A DNA stretch of 7,053 nucleotides from Paludibacteraceae bacterium (GTDB lineage Bacteria > Bacteroidota > Bacteroidia > Bacteroidales > Paludibacteraceae), in contig JAEDFN010000063.1 of NCBI GenBank assembly GCA_016292775.1, forward strand, positions 1 to 7,053, in the 5' to 3' direction. This document shows positions 1-6,632 of the stretch, piece by piece. Numbering within the stretch: the stretch's first letter is position 1; the number at the start of each line of letters is the position of its first letter. Position numbers and translations under genes: made by a program. The notes beneath the pieces are model-generated. The model ran no database searches and was not told where the DNA came from. It worked only from the letters and a program-made list of their open reading frames with translations.

Positions 1-1350
1 TTTCCGAATGATGAATTTACTGTGGAAGATGGTCAGTTAGAGTGGTTTAATATCCCTCTGATGGATGTTATAAAGCAGTATGGTACACCTCTTAGATTGT
101 GTTACCTCCCTAAAATAGGTGCAAATATCCAACGTACTCGCCGTATGTTTAATGTTGCTATGGCTAAAGTAGATTATGCAGGAGATTATAACTATTGCTA
201 TTGTACTAAGAGTAGCCATTTCTCTTTCGTTATGGAGGAAGTGCTTAAAAATAAAGTAAATGTCGAAACCTCTTCCGCTTTCGATATCAATATTCTTGAG
301 TCTCTTTATGATTCAGGCGATTTGGATGTGAATACTTACATTATTTGTAATGGATTTAAACGTCCTCAATACGTGGAAAATATTCAAAATCTTATTGCAA
401 AAGGATTTGTTAATGTAATTCCTATTTTGGATAATAAGTTGGAACTTGATTTGTTTAAACAGTCGGAAGATTCAGTGATGAATGTCGGTATTAGAATTGC
501 TTCGGAAGAGGAACCAAAATTCGATTTTTATACTTCACGTCTCGGTATCAGATACAATGATATTATCCCTTATTACAAAAATCGCATTCAAAATGACCCT
601 CATGTAAAACTGAAAATGCTCCATTTTTTTGTTAATACCGGTGTAAGAGACACTCTTTATTATTGGAATGAACTTTCAAAAGCAGTGAATTTATATTGTG
701 AGTTGCGTAAAATTTGTCCTGATCTGGATTCTTTGAATATCGGAGGCGGTATGCCGATTCAAGCTCACCTCGATTTTGAATTCGATTACGAATATATGAT
801 AGAGGAAATAGTTGCTCAAATCAAAAATATTTGCATGAATAACGGTGTGCCGGAACCGAATATTTTTACCGAATTCGGCAGTTATACCGTGGGCGAAAGT
901 GGTGCCATGCTTTATAGTATTGTTAACCAAAAGCAACAAAACGACCGCGAAAAATGGAATATGATCGACTCCTCTTTCATGACTACTTTGCCCGATACGT
1001 GGGGTATTAATCAGCGTTTTGTTATGCTCGCCGTCAACAATTGGGATTCAGAATACGAACGTGTCAACCTTGGCGGACTGACGTGCGACTCAGAAGATTT
1101 CTATAATGCGGAGGCTCATTCAAATGCTGTTTTTATGCCCAAAATTAAGCAAAACGAAGAGCAATACGTAGGCTTCTTTCATATGGGTGCCTATCAAGAG
1201 AGCCTTGGAGGATACGGTGGAATACAGCATTGCCTTATTCCGGGTCCGAAACTTGTCGTTATCGATATTGATGAAAACGGTGAGTACTTTACAAAACTTT
1301 TTGCGAAAGAGCAATCATATAAATCAATGCTTAAAATATTAGGATATTAA
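1..1350 (+). CDS. speA: Arginine decarboxylase, short Bacteroidetes type (5' end outside window)
   Basis: PLP-dependent decarboxylase of the alanine-racemase fold (fold type III), probably making agmatine from arginine in the cytoplasm as the first step of polyamine synthesis. The frame is open from base 1 (FPNDEFTVEDGQ), so the GTG at 22 is not the true start; by family length some 15-20 residues are missing upstream. Counting from base 22: the PLP lysine is in YCTKSSHF (K63), the phosphate-binding glycines are in LNIGGG (241-243), TEFGSYTVGESG follows at 283, and the C-terminal domain supplies the catalytic cysteine in GGLTCDSED (C355) and the GAYQESLGGYGG loop. The stretch QKQQNDREKWNMIDSS is, as I recall, typical of the short arginine decarboxylases of Flavobacteria and Bacteroidales; the long E. 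coli SpeA type is larger. All catalytic landmarks are present. Arginine specificity is inferred from family resemblance; a related basic amino acid decarboxylase is the main alternative. Confidence 0.88.
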   Translation, partial: FPNDEFTVEDGQLEWFNIPLMDVIKQYGTPLRLCYLPKIGANIQRTRRMFNVAMAKVDYAGDYNYCYCTKSSHFSFVMEEVLKNKVNVETSSAFDINILESLYDSGDLDVNTYIICNGFKRPQYVENIQNLIAKGFVNVIPILDNKLELDLFKQSEDSVMNVGIRIASEEEPKFDFYTSRLGIRYNDIIPYYKNRIQNDPHVKLKMLHFFVNTGVRDTLYYWNELSKAVNLYCELRKICPDLDSLNIGGGMPIQAHLDFEFDYEYMIEEIVAQIKNICMNNGVPEPNIFTEFGSYTVGESGAMLYSIVNQKQQNDREKWNMIDSSFMTTLPDTWGINQRFVMLAVNNWDSEYERVNLGGLTCDSEDFYNAEAHSNAVFMPKIKQNEEQYVGFFHMGAYQESLGGYGGIQHCLIPGPKLVVIDIDENGEYFTKLFAKEQSYKSMLKILGY

Positions 1351-1367
1351 TTATTTCTTTTTTATCT

Positions 1368-2054
1368 ATGAATACAATTGCTGTTGTCGTTGCCATGCAA
1401 TCGGAGTTCGATATGGTGATGAATATACTTGACAAACCCGGTATTGTTAATATTAATGGTTTTCATGCTGTTGAAGGTAAGAAGGGAGATGTGAAAATTG
1501 TTTTGATGAAACTCGGAATTGGTAAAGTTAATGCCGCTCTTGGTGTGGTAGAATTAATACAGTATTACTCGCCGAAATATATTATTAATACGGGTGTTGC
1601 CGGAGGTGTTGGGGCTAACATCCATCAAGGTGATATTGTCGTTGCCCTCCAATGTTGCTATCATGATGTGTGGTGTGGAGCCGGACATAGGGGGCAAGTG
1701 CAAGATTTTCCACTATATTTTAATGCCGATGATAAACTAATATCTGCTGCAAAAACTATTGATAACGAGAAGCTTAAATTCGGACTTATTTGTACCGGTG
1801 ATCAGTTTATTACCGATGTATATCAAATACAATTAATAAAAAACTATTTTCCGGATGTGCTTGCTGTTGACATGGAGAGTGCCGCGTGTGCGCAAACTTG
1901 TTTTATTTACAATACTCCTTTTATTTCACTACGTATTATTAGCGATACACCGGGTGAACATGATGATAATTTCGTACAATACGAGCAGTTTTTTAAAGAG
2001 GCGCCAAAGCATACCTTCTCTGTAGTAGTTGCTTTGCTTAATGCTATTATGTAG
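1368..2054 (+). CDS. mtnN: 5'-methylthioadenosine/S-adenosylhomocysteine nucleosidase
   Basis: Cleaves adenine from methylthioadenosine and S-adenosylhomocysteine in the cytoplasm, relieving product inhibition of methyltransferases and polyamine synthases. At 228 residues it matches the usual length (E. coli 232). Visible family marks are AMQSE with E13 (E. coli E12), GIGKVNAA at 50-57, INTGVAGG at 73-80, YHDVWCG at 98-104, GDQFI at 144-148, VDMESAA with the ribose-binding M169 and E170, and ISD with the catalytic D193 (E. coli D197). The YHDVWCG form instead of E. coli HDVDVT fits Bacteroidetes members. The ATG at 1368 starts directly at the conserved first strand (NTIAVVVAMQSE), and no Shine-Dalgarno is needed in this phylum. 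It begins 17 bases after the decarboxylase stop and is followed by a strong terminator, so the two are probably cotranscribed. Purine phosphorylases share the fold, but the E/E/D set points to the nucleosidase. Confidence 0.93.
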   Translation: MNTIAVVVAMQSEFDMVMNILDKPGIVNINGFHAVEGKKGDVKIVLMKLGIGKVNAALGVVELIQYYSPKYIINTGVAGGVGANIHQGDIVVALQCCYHDVWCGAGHRGQVQDFPLYFNADDKLISAAKTIDNEKLKFGLICTGDQFITDVYQIQLIKNYFPDVLAVDMESAACAQTCFIYNTPFISLRIISDTPGEHDDNFVQYEQFFKEAPKHTFSVVVALLNAIM

Positions 2055-2072
2055 CTTTTCCCCTTTTTTATG

Positions 2073-2126
2073 ATAACGCTAATCGGGTTATTCCTTTGTG
2101 AGTTACCGGATTAGCGTTATTTTTTT
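2073..2126 (+). terminator. Intrinsic terminator after mtnN
   Basis: A perfect 12-base inverted repeat, ATAACGCTAATC (2073-2084) with GATTAGCGTTAT (2109-2120), can be extended inward past one G-G mismatch by GGT/ACC. It runs straight into six further T residues (2121-2126). The stem, short loop and T-tract are the classic rho-independent layout, oriented to end transcription of the decarboxylase-nucleosidase pair 19 bases after the mtnN stop. There is no A-tract on the left side, so it should act on the plus strand only. Confidence 0.9.
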
Positions 2127-2198
2127 GTAGGATACAATTTATAGTGTTGTACTACTTATGTTTGTTAATTATTAAATTATTGAAGCTTTGGATATGTT

Positions 2199-2229
2199 TT
2201 TGTAGTGTAAAATAAATATTGTATTTTTG
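2199..2229 (+). promoter_or_regulatory. Bacteroidetes-type promoter for the envelope gene unit
   Basis: TTTG at 2199-2202 and TATTTTTG at 2222-2229 are separated by exactly 19 bases, matching the published Bacteroides primary-sigma consensus (TTTG, 19-21 bases, TAnnTTTG) at every fixed position. Transcription would start near 2235, about 150 bases before the ATG at 2384. A second perfect -7 match, TATGTTTG at 2157-2164, lacks a -33 partner at the right distance. Together with the terminator at 2073-2126 and the leader at 2300-2387, this accounts for most of the 329-base gap after mtnN. Confidence 0.72.
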
Positions 2230-2299
2230 TAGGCGATTTTAATAGATGTTACCTCATATTTAACTTATTCGATAGGGGGTGATATGTAGTTTTATTCTG

Positions 2300-2350
2300 A
2301 TTAGCGCAACGAACTGCCGGGAATATGGTTCGTAGCGTTTGATAGCTAAT
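2300..2350 (+). promoter_or_regulatory. Structured leader hairpin upstream of the 2384 gene
   Basis: The predicted 5' leader holds nested inverted repeats: ATTAGC (2300-2305) with GCTAAT (2345-2350) outside, and ACGAAC (2309-2314) with GTTCGT (2328-2333) inside. The inner stem can alternatively be lengthened by CGC/GCG past one A-A mismatch, at the expense of the last base of the outer arm. It has no T-tract, so it is not an obvious terminator. It lies 33 bases before the start codon and could affect translation or mRNA stability. It matches no riboswitch class I know. Confidence 0.35.
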
Positions 2351-2351
2351 A

Positions 2352-2387
2352 ATGATGTTATACAAAATTAATGAGATATTGTTATGA
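2352..2387 (+). CDS. Possible 11-codon leader peptide overlapping the next start
   Basis: ATG ATG at 2352 opens an 11-residue frame, MMLYKINEILL, whose TGA (2385-2387) overlaps the ATG of the 2384 gene in an ATGA arrangement typical of translational coupling. It sits just downstream of the leader hairpin. The frame is very short and AT-rich, with no run of a regulatory amino acid as in attenuator leaders, so chance is a serious alternative. Confidence 0.15.
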   Translation: MMLYKINEILL

Positions 2388-3076
2388 AAAAATTTCTACT
2401 TATTATTTTGCTATGCTTGATGGCAGTAGGCATACAAGCACAGGCTATTTATATAAATACAACCTATGTTCCTGCAACGATTATGTTTCGTGATGGACAT
2501 GAAGAAACCTATGATAAGGTACAGATGCCTACTAAGTTTCAAGAAAAAATTACTGTTAAGCTCGAAGACGAAGGGAAAAGAAAAATCTCTGCCGAAGACA
2601 TTCTATTTATTACGTATTGGAGAGAAAAATTTCCGGAAGATAAACATACGATATATTGTCTTATAGTTCATGAGAAAAAGGATATATTTCCTGAGTGGGG
2701 TGTACCTGTTATGGCGAGCGATTGGTGTGTGGTGTTCCGTTGCTATGATTCTTATGGTATAGATAGAAAGACCGGGGACCTCATGTTTACTATAACGCTG
2801 GATCAGTCGCTTGCAGCAATTGGTAAAATTGGATTATCAGAATGGCAACCGCTACTGCTTCAACGACTTGACAGAGATTATGCTGAAACAGTAGGATTTA
2901 TTCGCACTTATAATAAAAATAAAGAAGAAGTTGAGGAATACGATTGGGGCGAAGGTAATAAAGGATTAAAATTGAGAGCAAAACTATTCGAAGATAATGA
3001 AGAGATTTATAATAAAATCCTCGATGGCACGCTCCAAGCATCAGACCTTCAGTTTATTATCGATCAGATGAAATAG
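2384..3076 (+). CDS. Exported protein of unknown function
   Basis: I do not recognise this 230-residue protein. It has a clear type I signal peptide: MKKF, a hydrophobic core at 4-16, and cleavage sites after IQA (19) or AQA (21), so it should reach the periplasm or beyond. There is no lipobox and no further membrane segment. Residues 30-80 read like a small beta domain in which a strand with a Gly turn (ATIMFRDGHEETYDKV) is followed by a Lys/Glu-rich strand and IS-x-EDI, a pattern I have seen in other Bacteroidetes exported proteins. A Trp/Cys-rich middle (ASDWCVVFRC, 111-120) and a charged C-terminal third follow, including EEVEEYDWGE at 181-190. No catalytic motif is visible. The ATG at 2384 is the only start giving a complete signal peptide. 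It is the first gene behind the promoter at 2199-2229 and lies 97 bases ahead of the protease gene; the shared export and direction suggest a linked role, but that is inference. Confidence 0.8.
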   Translation: MKKFLLIILLCLMAVGIQAQAIYINTTYVPATIMFRDGHEETYDKVQMPTKFQEKITVKLEDEGKRKISAEDILFITYWREKFPEDKHTIYCLIVHEKKDIFPEWGVPVMASDWCVVFRCYDSYGIDRKTGDLMFTITLDQSLAAIGKIGLSEWQPLLLQRLDRDYAETVGFIRTYNKNKEEVEEYDWGEGNKGLKLRAKLFEDNEEIYNKILDGTLQASDLQFIIDQMK

Positions 3077-3173
3077 GTTTGTAAAATTCACCTTTTAGTA
3101 GAATATCTTATTTTCGATAATAAAAAATTATTTATTTGATAAAGGAATATATTTTATATCTATTATTATCATT

Positions 3174-4694
3174 ATGAAAACCAGATTGAGCATTCTTTTG
3201 CTGCTGTTTATGGTAGCAACTGTCTCCTTTGCGCAGGGATTACGAGAGAGCGTATGTATCGTTGAAGCAGAATATACAGATGAAGAGAAAGACCAAATTG
3301 GAGATTTGTCATTGTGGTTTTCTCGCAAAGGATTTATGAGCGAATCTCGTTTGCTCAGCGCTTATAAAAGTGGTGTAACCGGTAGCGGAGTAGTGGTAGA
3401 AACCGATTATGGTCGCTATGTGCTGAGCAACCGCCATGTAGTTGGATATGCCCGTGAAGCAACGATATCGTTTGTGTTGAAAGATACTACTTTGGTTTAT
3501 GAACATTGTGTAGTAAAGGCAGTTTCGCATAATGAGGACCTTGTGCTCGTATGTTTGCCGGACTCTTGTACTCAACCTGCTATAGAGCTGAGCACTGAGG
3601 TTATCGAAGATGGACAGGATATCGTAGCTGCCGGATTCCCCGGTTTGGCAGGTAAACCTTCTTGGCAGGTTACAAAGGGCTCGGTGAGTAATGCCAATCT
3701 AAGGATTGAAGAAGACAATACCGTTTATATTCAGCATACGGCTCCAATCGATCCGGGTAGCTCGGGTGGTCCCCTGCTTATAAAGCAAGGTGACACTTAT
3801 CAGATTGTCGGCGTCAATACGTATAAAGCTTTCTGGCGCGATAACGTAGGTATAACTATTCCGGTTGATGCCGTTAGTCGCTTTATCTCTACTGTTGGTA
3901 ATGATACTCTCGCAGAAAGCGGACTCGCAGCTATTACCATCAATGGTGAGACTTGGGCGAAAATGGTGGATAAGATGGAAAAAGAATGCATTGACTCGCT
4001 ACGTAATATGCAGGTTGATATGCCTCTTGATGTTTTGACTAATACGCTCTCACTTGAGTGTACGCCCGAGGTGGTGTCGGTTGTGAGTAAGACATCAAGT
4101 TCGTCTTCAAATAATTCTAAACCAAGTAAAAGTAAGGTGTATGTAGATGATTTCGGAAAGTATAACTTGGTGCGGTTGACGTACACTAATATGTTGAGCA
4201 AGAATCAGAATATAGGTCTTAGCTGGGAGCAAGCACATCAGTGGTTATCAGTTGGTTTTCAGGTTTTCGTAGGCTTTGAAGAATGGTTTAATAAGGAAGA
4301 AGAAATAACGAAAATGCGTTCTGCTTTTTCTTTAGGCTTAAAGTTTGGTTTACAAGTTCCTTTAAAGATGGGGAAAAAATATTATGCTATACCACGCTTG
4401 CTTTTTGATCCTTACTTTTCTTCTTCGGCTATTTTAGATTTTTTTGATTACTATAATGGACCTGCAGAGGTAGGTGGTTTCCCATTCTCTCTTGGGTGTG
4501 ATTTTGCCTTCCCGGTTGGAGATTATTTGCTGAGTGTGGGAGTTTATTACCAATATCTTATCCAATTGTATTATGATGACTATTCTGCAGAAACTCTTTG
4601 TCTGTCGAAGAATCGCGCACTTATTTCAAAGAATGCATTTACAACTAATGTGGGACAAAGCGGATTAGGTGTTTCTTTAGCATTCTGGTGGTGA
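3174..4694 (+). CDS. Trypsin-like serine protease with a C-terminal beta-barrel-like domain
   Basis: Secreted S1/HtrA-like protease, 506 residues. The signal peptide is 1-20 (VSFAQ), and the protease domain spans about 65-240. The triad is complete: H88 in LSNRHVVG, D122 in HNEDLVLV, and S197 in PGSSGGPL (the GxSGGP motif). AAGFPG at 152-157 is also HtrA-like. No PDZ domain follows. After about 60 residues comes a Ser/Asn/Lys-rich linker (306-321), then about 180 residues of amphipathic beta strands: alternating hydrophobics in FSLGLKFGLQVPL (385-397), strands near 357-370, 402-412, 436-448 and 451-466, and a terminal GLGVSLAFWW ending in an aromatic residue, as outer-membrane barrels do. I infer a periplasmic protease tethered to an outer-membrane barrel of about eight strands. 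The alternative is a soluble beta-rich accessory domain. It lies 97 bases after the exported-protein gene with no terminator between, so cotranscription is likely. Its base composition resembles the genes to its left, not those to its right. Confidence 0.88.
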   Translation: MKTRLSILLLLFMVATVSFAQGLRESVCIVEAEYTDEEKDQIGDLSLWFSRKGFMSESRLLSAYKSGVTGSGVVVETDYGRYVLSNRHVVGYAREATISFVLKDTTLVYEHCVVKAVSHNEDLVLVCLPDSCTQPAIELSTEVIEDGQDIVAAGFPGLAGKPSWQVTKGSVSNANLRIEEDNTVYIQHTAPIDPGSSGGPLLIKQGDTYQIVGVNTYKAFWRDNVGITIPVDAVSRFISTVGNDTLAESGLAAITINGETWAKMVDKMEKECIDSLRNMQVDMPLDVLTNTLSLECTPEVVSVVSKTSSSSSNNSKPSKSKVYVDDFGKYNLVRLTYTNMLSKNQNIGLSWEQAHQWLSVGFQVFVGFEEWFNKEEEITKMRSAFSLGLKFGLQVPLKMGKKYYAIPRLLFDPYFSSSAILDFFDYYNGPAEVGGFPFSLGCDFAFPVGDYLLSVGVYYQYLIQLYYDDYSAETLCLSKNRALISKNAFTTNVGQSGLGVSLAFWW

Positions 4695-4764
4695 TTTCAA
4701 CGTCATATTCTGTCTTCTTCCTCCTCACTCGGGATAGCCTTAGCAAGTTAGTCTCTCCACTTGC

Positions 4765-4844
4765 TCGTTCGTTAGTTTTCGCCATGGCATAACTTGAGGC
4801 AAGCTTTGTTCTGCTCACTTGGCTTAATCAAAACGTGCAAATTT
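4765..4844. repeat. Dispersed intergenic repeat, copy A
   Basis: This 80-base segment recurs in the same orientation at 6845-6923. By hand alignment 72 of 80 positions agree, with one single-base gap, and the first 32 bases (from TCGTTCGTTAG) are identical. It contains the palindrome GCCATGGC (4781-4788) and the arms GCATAAC/GTTCTGC (4787-4793, 4808-4814; one mismatch). TTGA (4794-4797) plus AAGC (4801-4804) can pair with GCTT (4822-4825) plus TCAA (4828-4831) around a small internal loop. It begins about 70 bases after the protease stop. The bases before it (4695-4764) are not clearly shared with copy B and hold no feature I can name. It has no convincing coding capacity; a REP-like or miniature mobile element is the likely class. 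Confidence 0.75.
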
Positions 4845-4904
4845 AGTTATTAATTTTGAAGGTATCCGTTGAGAGTTGGTCTATAAATAATTATCTCCAT
4901 TTAT

Positions 4905-4935
4905 TTTATTTTCAAAATATTTTTTATTACTTTTG
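4905..4935 (+). promoter_or_regulatory. Possible promoter for the 5111-6505 segment
   Basis: TACTTTTG at 4928-4935 matches the Bacteroidetes -7 element TAnnTTTG in full. The -33 position, 19 bases upstream, reads TTTA (4905-4908), one base off TTTG. Transcription would start near 4942 and give a leader of about 170 bases containing the hairpin at 5008-5065. The region is so AT-rich that chance matches are likely. Confidence 0.3.
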
Positions 4936-5007
4936 TTGTGGCGAATTATATATAATTCTATTATGAATAGTCTTCGGTTTATATTATTTTGTTCTTACGC
5001 TTTCAAA

Positions 5008-5065
5008 TTATTTGAGGTATAGATACTTAACTCTTCTTGTTGTTTGTTTCTATACCTCCAAATAA
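5008..5065. other. Long inverted repeat in the leader of the broken gene
   Basis: TTATTTGAGGTATAGA (5008-5023) pairs with TCTATACCTCCAAATAA (5049-5065) along all 16 bases with a single bulged base and a 25-base loop. The T-rich run that follows (5071-5082, ATTTTTTATTTT) starts 5 bases after the stem. It could therefore work as a weak terminator, an attenuator or an operator. It lies between the possible promoter at 4905-4935 and the ATG at 5111. With the repeat copy and the promoter, it accounts for most of the 416-base gap after the protease gene. Confidence 0.55.
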
Positions 5066-5110
5066 CGTGAATTTTTTATTTTTAGTTGAATTTTTAAATT
5101 ATAAAACTCT

Positions 5111-5808
5111 ATGAAATAGACACTTTTTTTGACTATTCTTTGTTTTTTAATATCTTCGTATATCAATGCGCAAGATTCATTATATATGAAGTGTAAAGAA
5201 CTTCCCGGTTTTTCGCTACAGAGTTCAGTAAATTTGGAAGATTCATTGATTATAAATATTTTTGATAACAAGTATAATATCGTTTTTTCTCAAGATATTC
5301 AATCATTAACATACAGCGATACAACGATATCTGACATAGATTTTTTTGAAATACAACTTCCGGAAAGTAAATATTTAGGTTACGAAGATAGTATTGGATT
5401 GCCTTATTTACCTTCTATTAATTTTACTCTACAAATACCGGCTGCTTTATATAATAATTCTTTTATAGAAAATAATATAATATGTGAATACGAAGATTAT
5501 CATGTACATAGTTATTATTATCCTTATCAGGATTATATGGGAGCAGAGCAACCGGAATTTCTGTTTTCAGAACAATATTATACAAGTGATTATTCATTGA
5601 CGAAATATGTTGAAGTTTCTACTCCTTTTAAAGCCGGAAATACTACCGGAATAGTGGTAAAAATACGTCCTATACAATATAATCCACAAGCCGGAATAAT
5701 TCAAATAATATTATTTCAAAACTAAATACATTACCTTTTGGTGTGTATTTTGTTTATTTACAAGGAAATAACATTTCAAAATTGTATAAATTGATTATTA
5801 ACAAATAA
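5111..5808 (+). pseudogene. Decayed T9SS-secreted protein: C25-type propeptide remnant plus sorting-domain tail
   Basis: The natural start appears to be ATG at 5111: ATG AAA TAG, then an in-frame signal peptide (TLFLTILCFLISSYINAQ). Codon 3 is a stop, so only a TTG at 5129 would give the 198-residue open frame ending at 5725. That frame looks like a gingipain-family (C25) propeptide. From TTG, GLPYLPSINFTLQIP (90-104) corresponds to the GxPxLP...P strand, and RPIQYNP (180-186) to the family's PlQYNP near the propeptide end. Right after the stop, in another frame, 5731-5808 encodes LPFGVYFVYLQGNNISKLYK followed by LIINK and TAA, a good match to the end of a type IX secretion sorting domain. 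The simplest reading is a large secreted peptidase that lost its whole catalytic region by an internal deletion near 5708-5730 and also gained a stop at codon 3. No catalytic Cys/His remains. The next gene starts 13 bases after the tail, as in an operon. Confidence 0.7.
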
Positions 5809-5821
5809 ATAATAATGTGAT

Positions 5822-6505
5822 ATGAAAAAGATATTAAATATTTTGTTGATTTTACTTTTTGTGTCAACACTGTTTATAGGTTGTCCTCCTCGGGTACCTA
5901 ATCCGCCTATTATTACAAATGATACTATTGGTGATACTATTACTAATCCATATGATAGCATTGAATATGATAGTATAGAAAAATATGTTTCAATAGAGTA
6001 TTTGGATAATTATTTACCAAATGAAGTTGGAGATACATTTCTTTTTACTGCTATTAAGAATGGTATTTTAGATACTATATTATTGCAGCTAACTCATAAT
6101 TATATAAATAAATCTATTTTTTGCTTAGCTCCATCACGGTTTTTATCCTTTGACGATGATGATTATGACCATATTTTTTATTGGGATAATATATCAAAAT
6201 TTGTTTGCTATGAATCCAAGGATATTTATATAAATTTTAATATCTTTACATCCATACATAGTGATAAAAATGTAGATTTAGGAGGAGTAGATTACAATTC
6301 CGATTTTTACAATAAAAATAATAATATTTTATTTTCAGGTCAAAAGGGATGTGATTGTATTGTTAAAGATTGTATTTATAATACTTGTTTCCCTACAACA
6401 ATTACAATTAATCGAGATGACAGTTTGTTTGTAGAAGTAGAGCATGGAAGAGGTTTGACAATATTTAGGGATGATGAGGGTAATTATTGGCACTTAGTGG
6501 AATAA
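5822..6505 (+). CDS. Putative lipoprotein of unknown function
   Basis: A 227-residue protein that I cannot assign to a family. MKKILNILLILLFVSTLFIGC is a lipoprotein-type signal with C21 as the probable acylated residue; FIGC is a slightly atypical lipobox. PPRVPNPP follows, with no acidic surface-export signal of the Bacteroidetes kind, so either the outer or the inner envelope face is possible. Residues 33-60 are a low-complexity Asp/Thr/Ile/Tyr stretch (DTIGDTI, YDSIEYDSIE). YLPNEVGDTFLF (64-75) and the final GRGLTIFRDDEGNYWHL (209-225) resemble bookend motifs of beta-rich Bacteroidetes lipoproteins. A four-cysteine cluster sits between them (C177, C179, C184, C189: CxCx4Cx4C), and there is a DDDDYD run at 111-116. 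The ATG at 5822 gives a full signal peptide. The gene is very AT-rich (12 G+C of 60 at 6181-6240) and lies 13 bases after the decayed T9SS gene. Unlike that gene, its frame is intact. Confidence 0.75.
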   Translation: MKKILNILLILLFVSTLFIGCPPRVPNPPIITNDTIGDTITNPYDSIEYDSIEKYVSIEYLDNYLPNEVGDTFLFTAIKNGILDTILLQLTHNYINKSIFCLAPSRFLSFDDDDYDHIFYWDNISKFVCYESKDIYINFNIFTSIHSDKNVDLGGVDYNSDFYNKNNNILFSGQKGCDCIVKDCIYNTCFPTTITINRDDSLFVEVEHGRGLTIFRDDEGNYWHLVE

Positions 6506-6554
6506 TATTATCCTATTTAATGTGATTGCTAAATAATTTTATCCCGCATATCAA

Positions 6555-6579
6555 TGAAGAGACCCCAAAAGGTTGGACA
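6555..6579. mobile_element. Terminal inverted repeat of the IS3-family remnant
   Basis: This 25-base stretch begins TGAAGAGACCCCAAAA and ends GGTTGGACA. It resembles the ends of Bacteroidetes and Firmicutes IS3-family elements, which start with TG and carry GACCCCAAAA followed by a TTGGACA-like stretch. It lies just after the transposase 3' end on the minus strand, the right place for the element's right end. No partner end is seen in the window, so the other side has been deleted and no target duplication can be read. Confidence 0.65.
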
Positions 6580-6601
6580 AGTTATAAGCCTTACGATATG
6601 A

Positions 6602-6632
6602 GAAAGAGTTCGGTATTGCACCGGACTCTTTC
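6602..6632. repeat. Hairpin inside the transposase 3' coding remnant
   Basis: GAAAGAGTTCGGT (6602-6614) and ACCGGACTCTTTC (6620-6632) form a 13-pair stem (one G-T wobble) with a 5-base loop, followed on the plus strand by CTTTT. It overlaps the codons for SPVQYRTLS. Such structures near IS ends can block incoming transcription or hide the transposase from outside promoters. On the plus strand it could also end transcripts coming from the lipoprotein gene. Confidence 0.6.

Noticed and set aside
2109..2306. GATTAGCG occurs both in the terminator 3' arm (2109-2116) and in the leader (2299-2306)
   Set aside because: An eight-base match between neighbouring structures is too short to claim an interaction or a repeat family.
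2466..2666. 66-residue plus-strand frame inside the exported-protein gene
   Set aside because: It is an out-of-frame shadow without a start context or recognisable motif.
3074..3081. TAGGTTTG, a -7 promoter match overlapping the stop of the 2384 gene
   Set aside because: There is no TTTG-like element at the required 19-21 bases upstream (the position reads AGTT), so a separate promoter for the protease gene is not supported.
3800..4201. 133-residue minus-strand frame
   Set aside because: It lies entirely antisense to the protease gene, whose plus-strand product has a clear signal peptide, triad and domain structure.
5033..5048. The inverted repeat at 5008-5065 as an invertible promoter
   Set aside because: The 25-base spacer is too short to hold a promoter, and no invertase gene or TAnnTTTG element lies inside it.
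5050..5271. 73-residue minus-strand frame
   Set aside because: It overlaps the hairpin and the propeptide remnant antisense, and its composition is only that of AT-rich noise.
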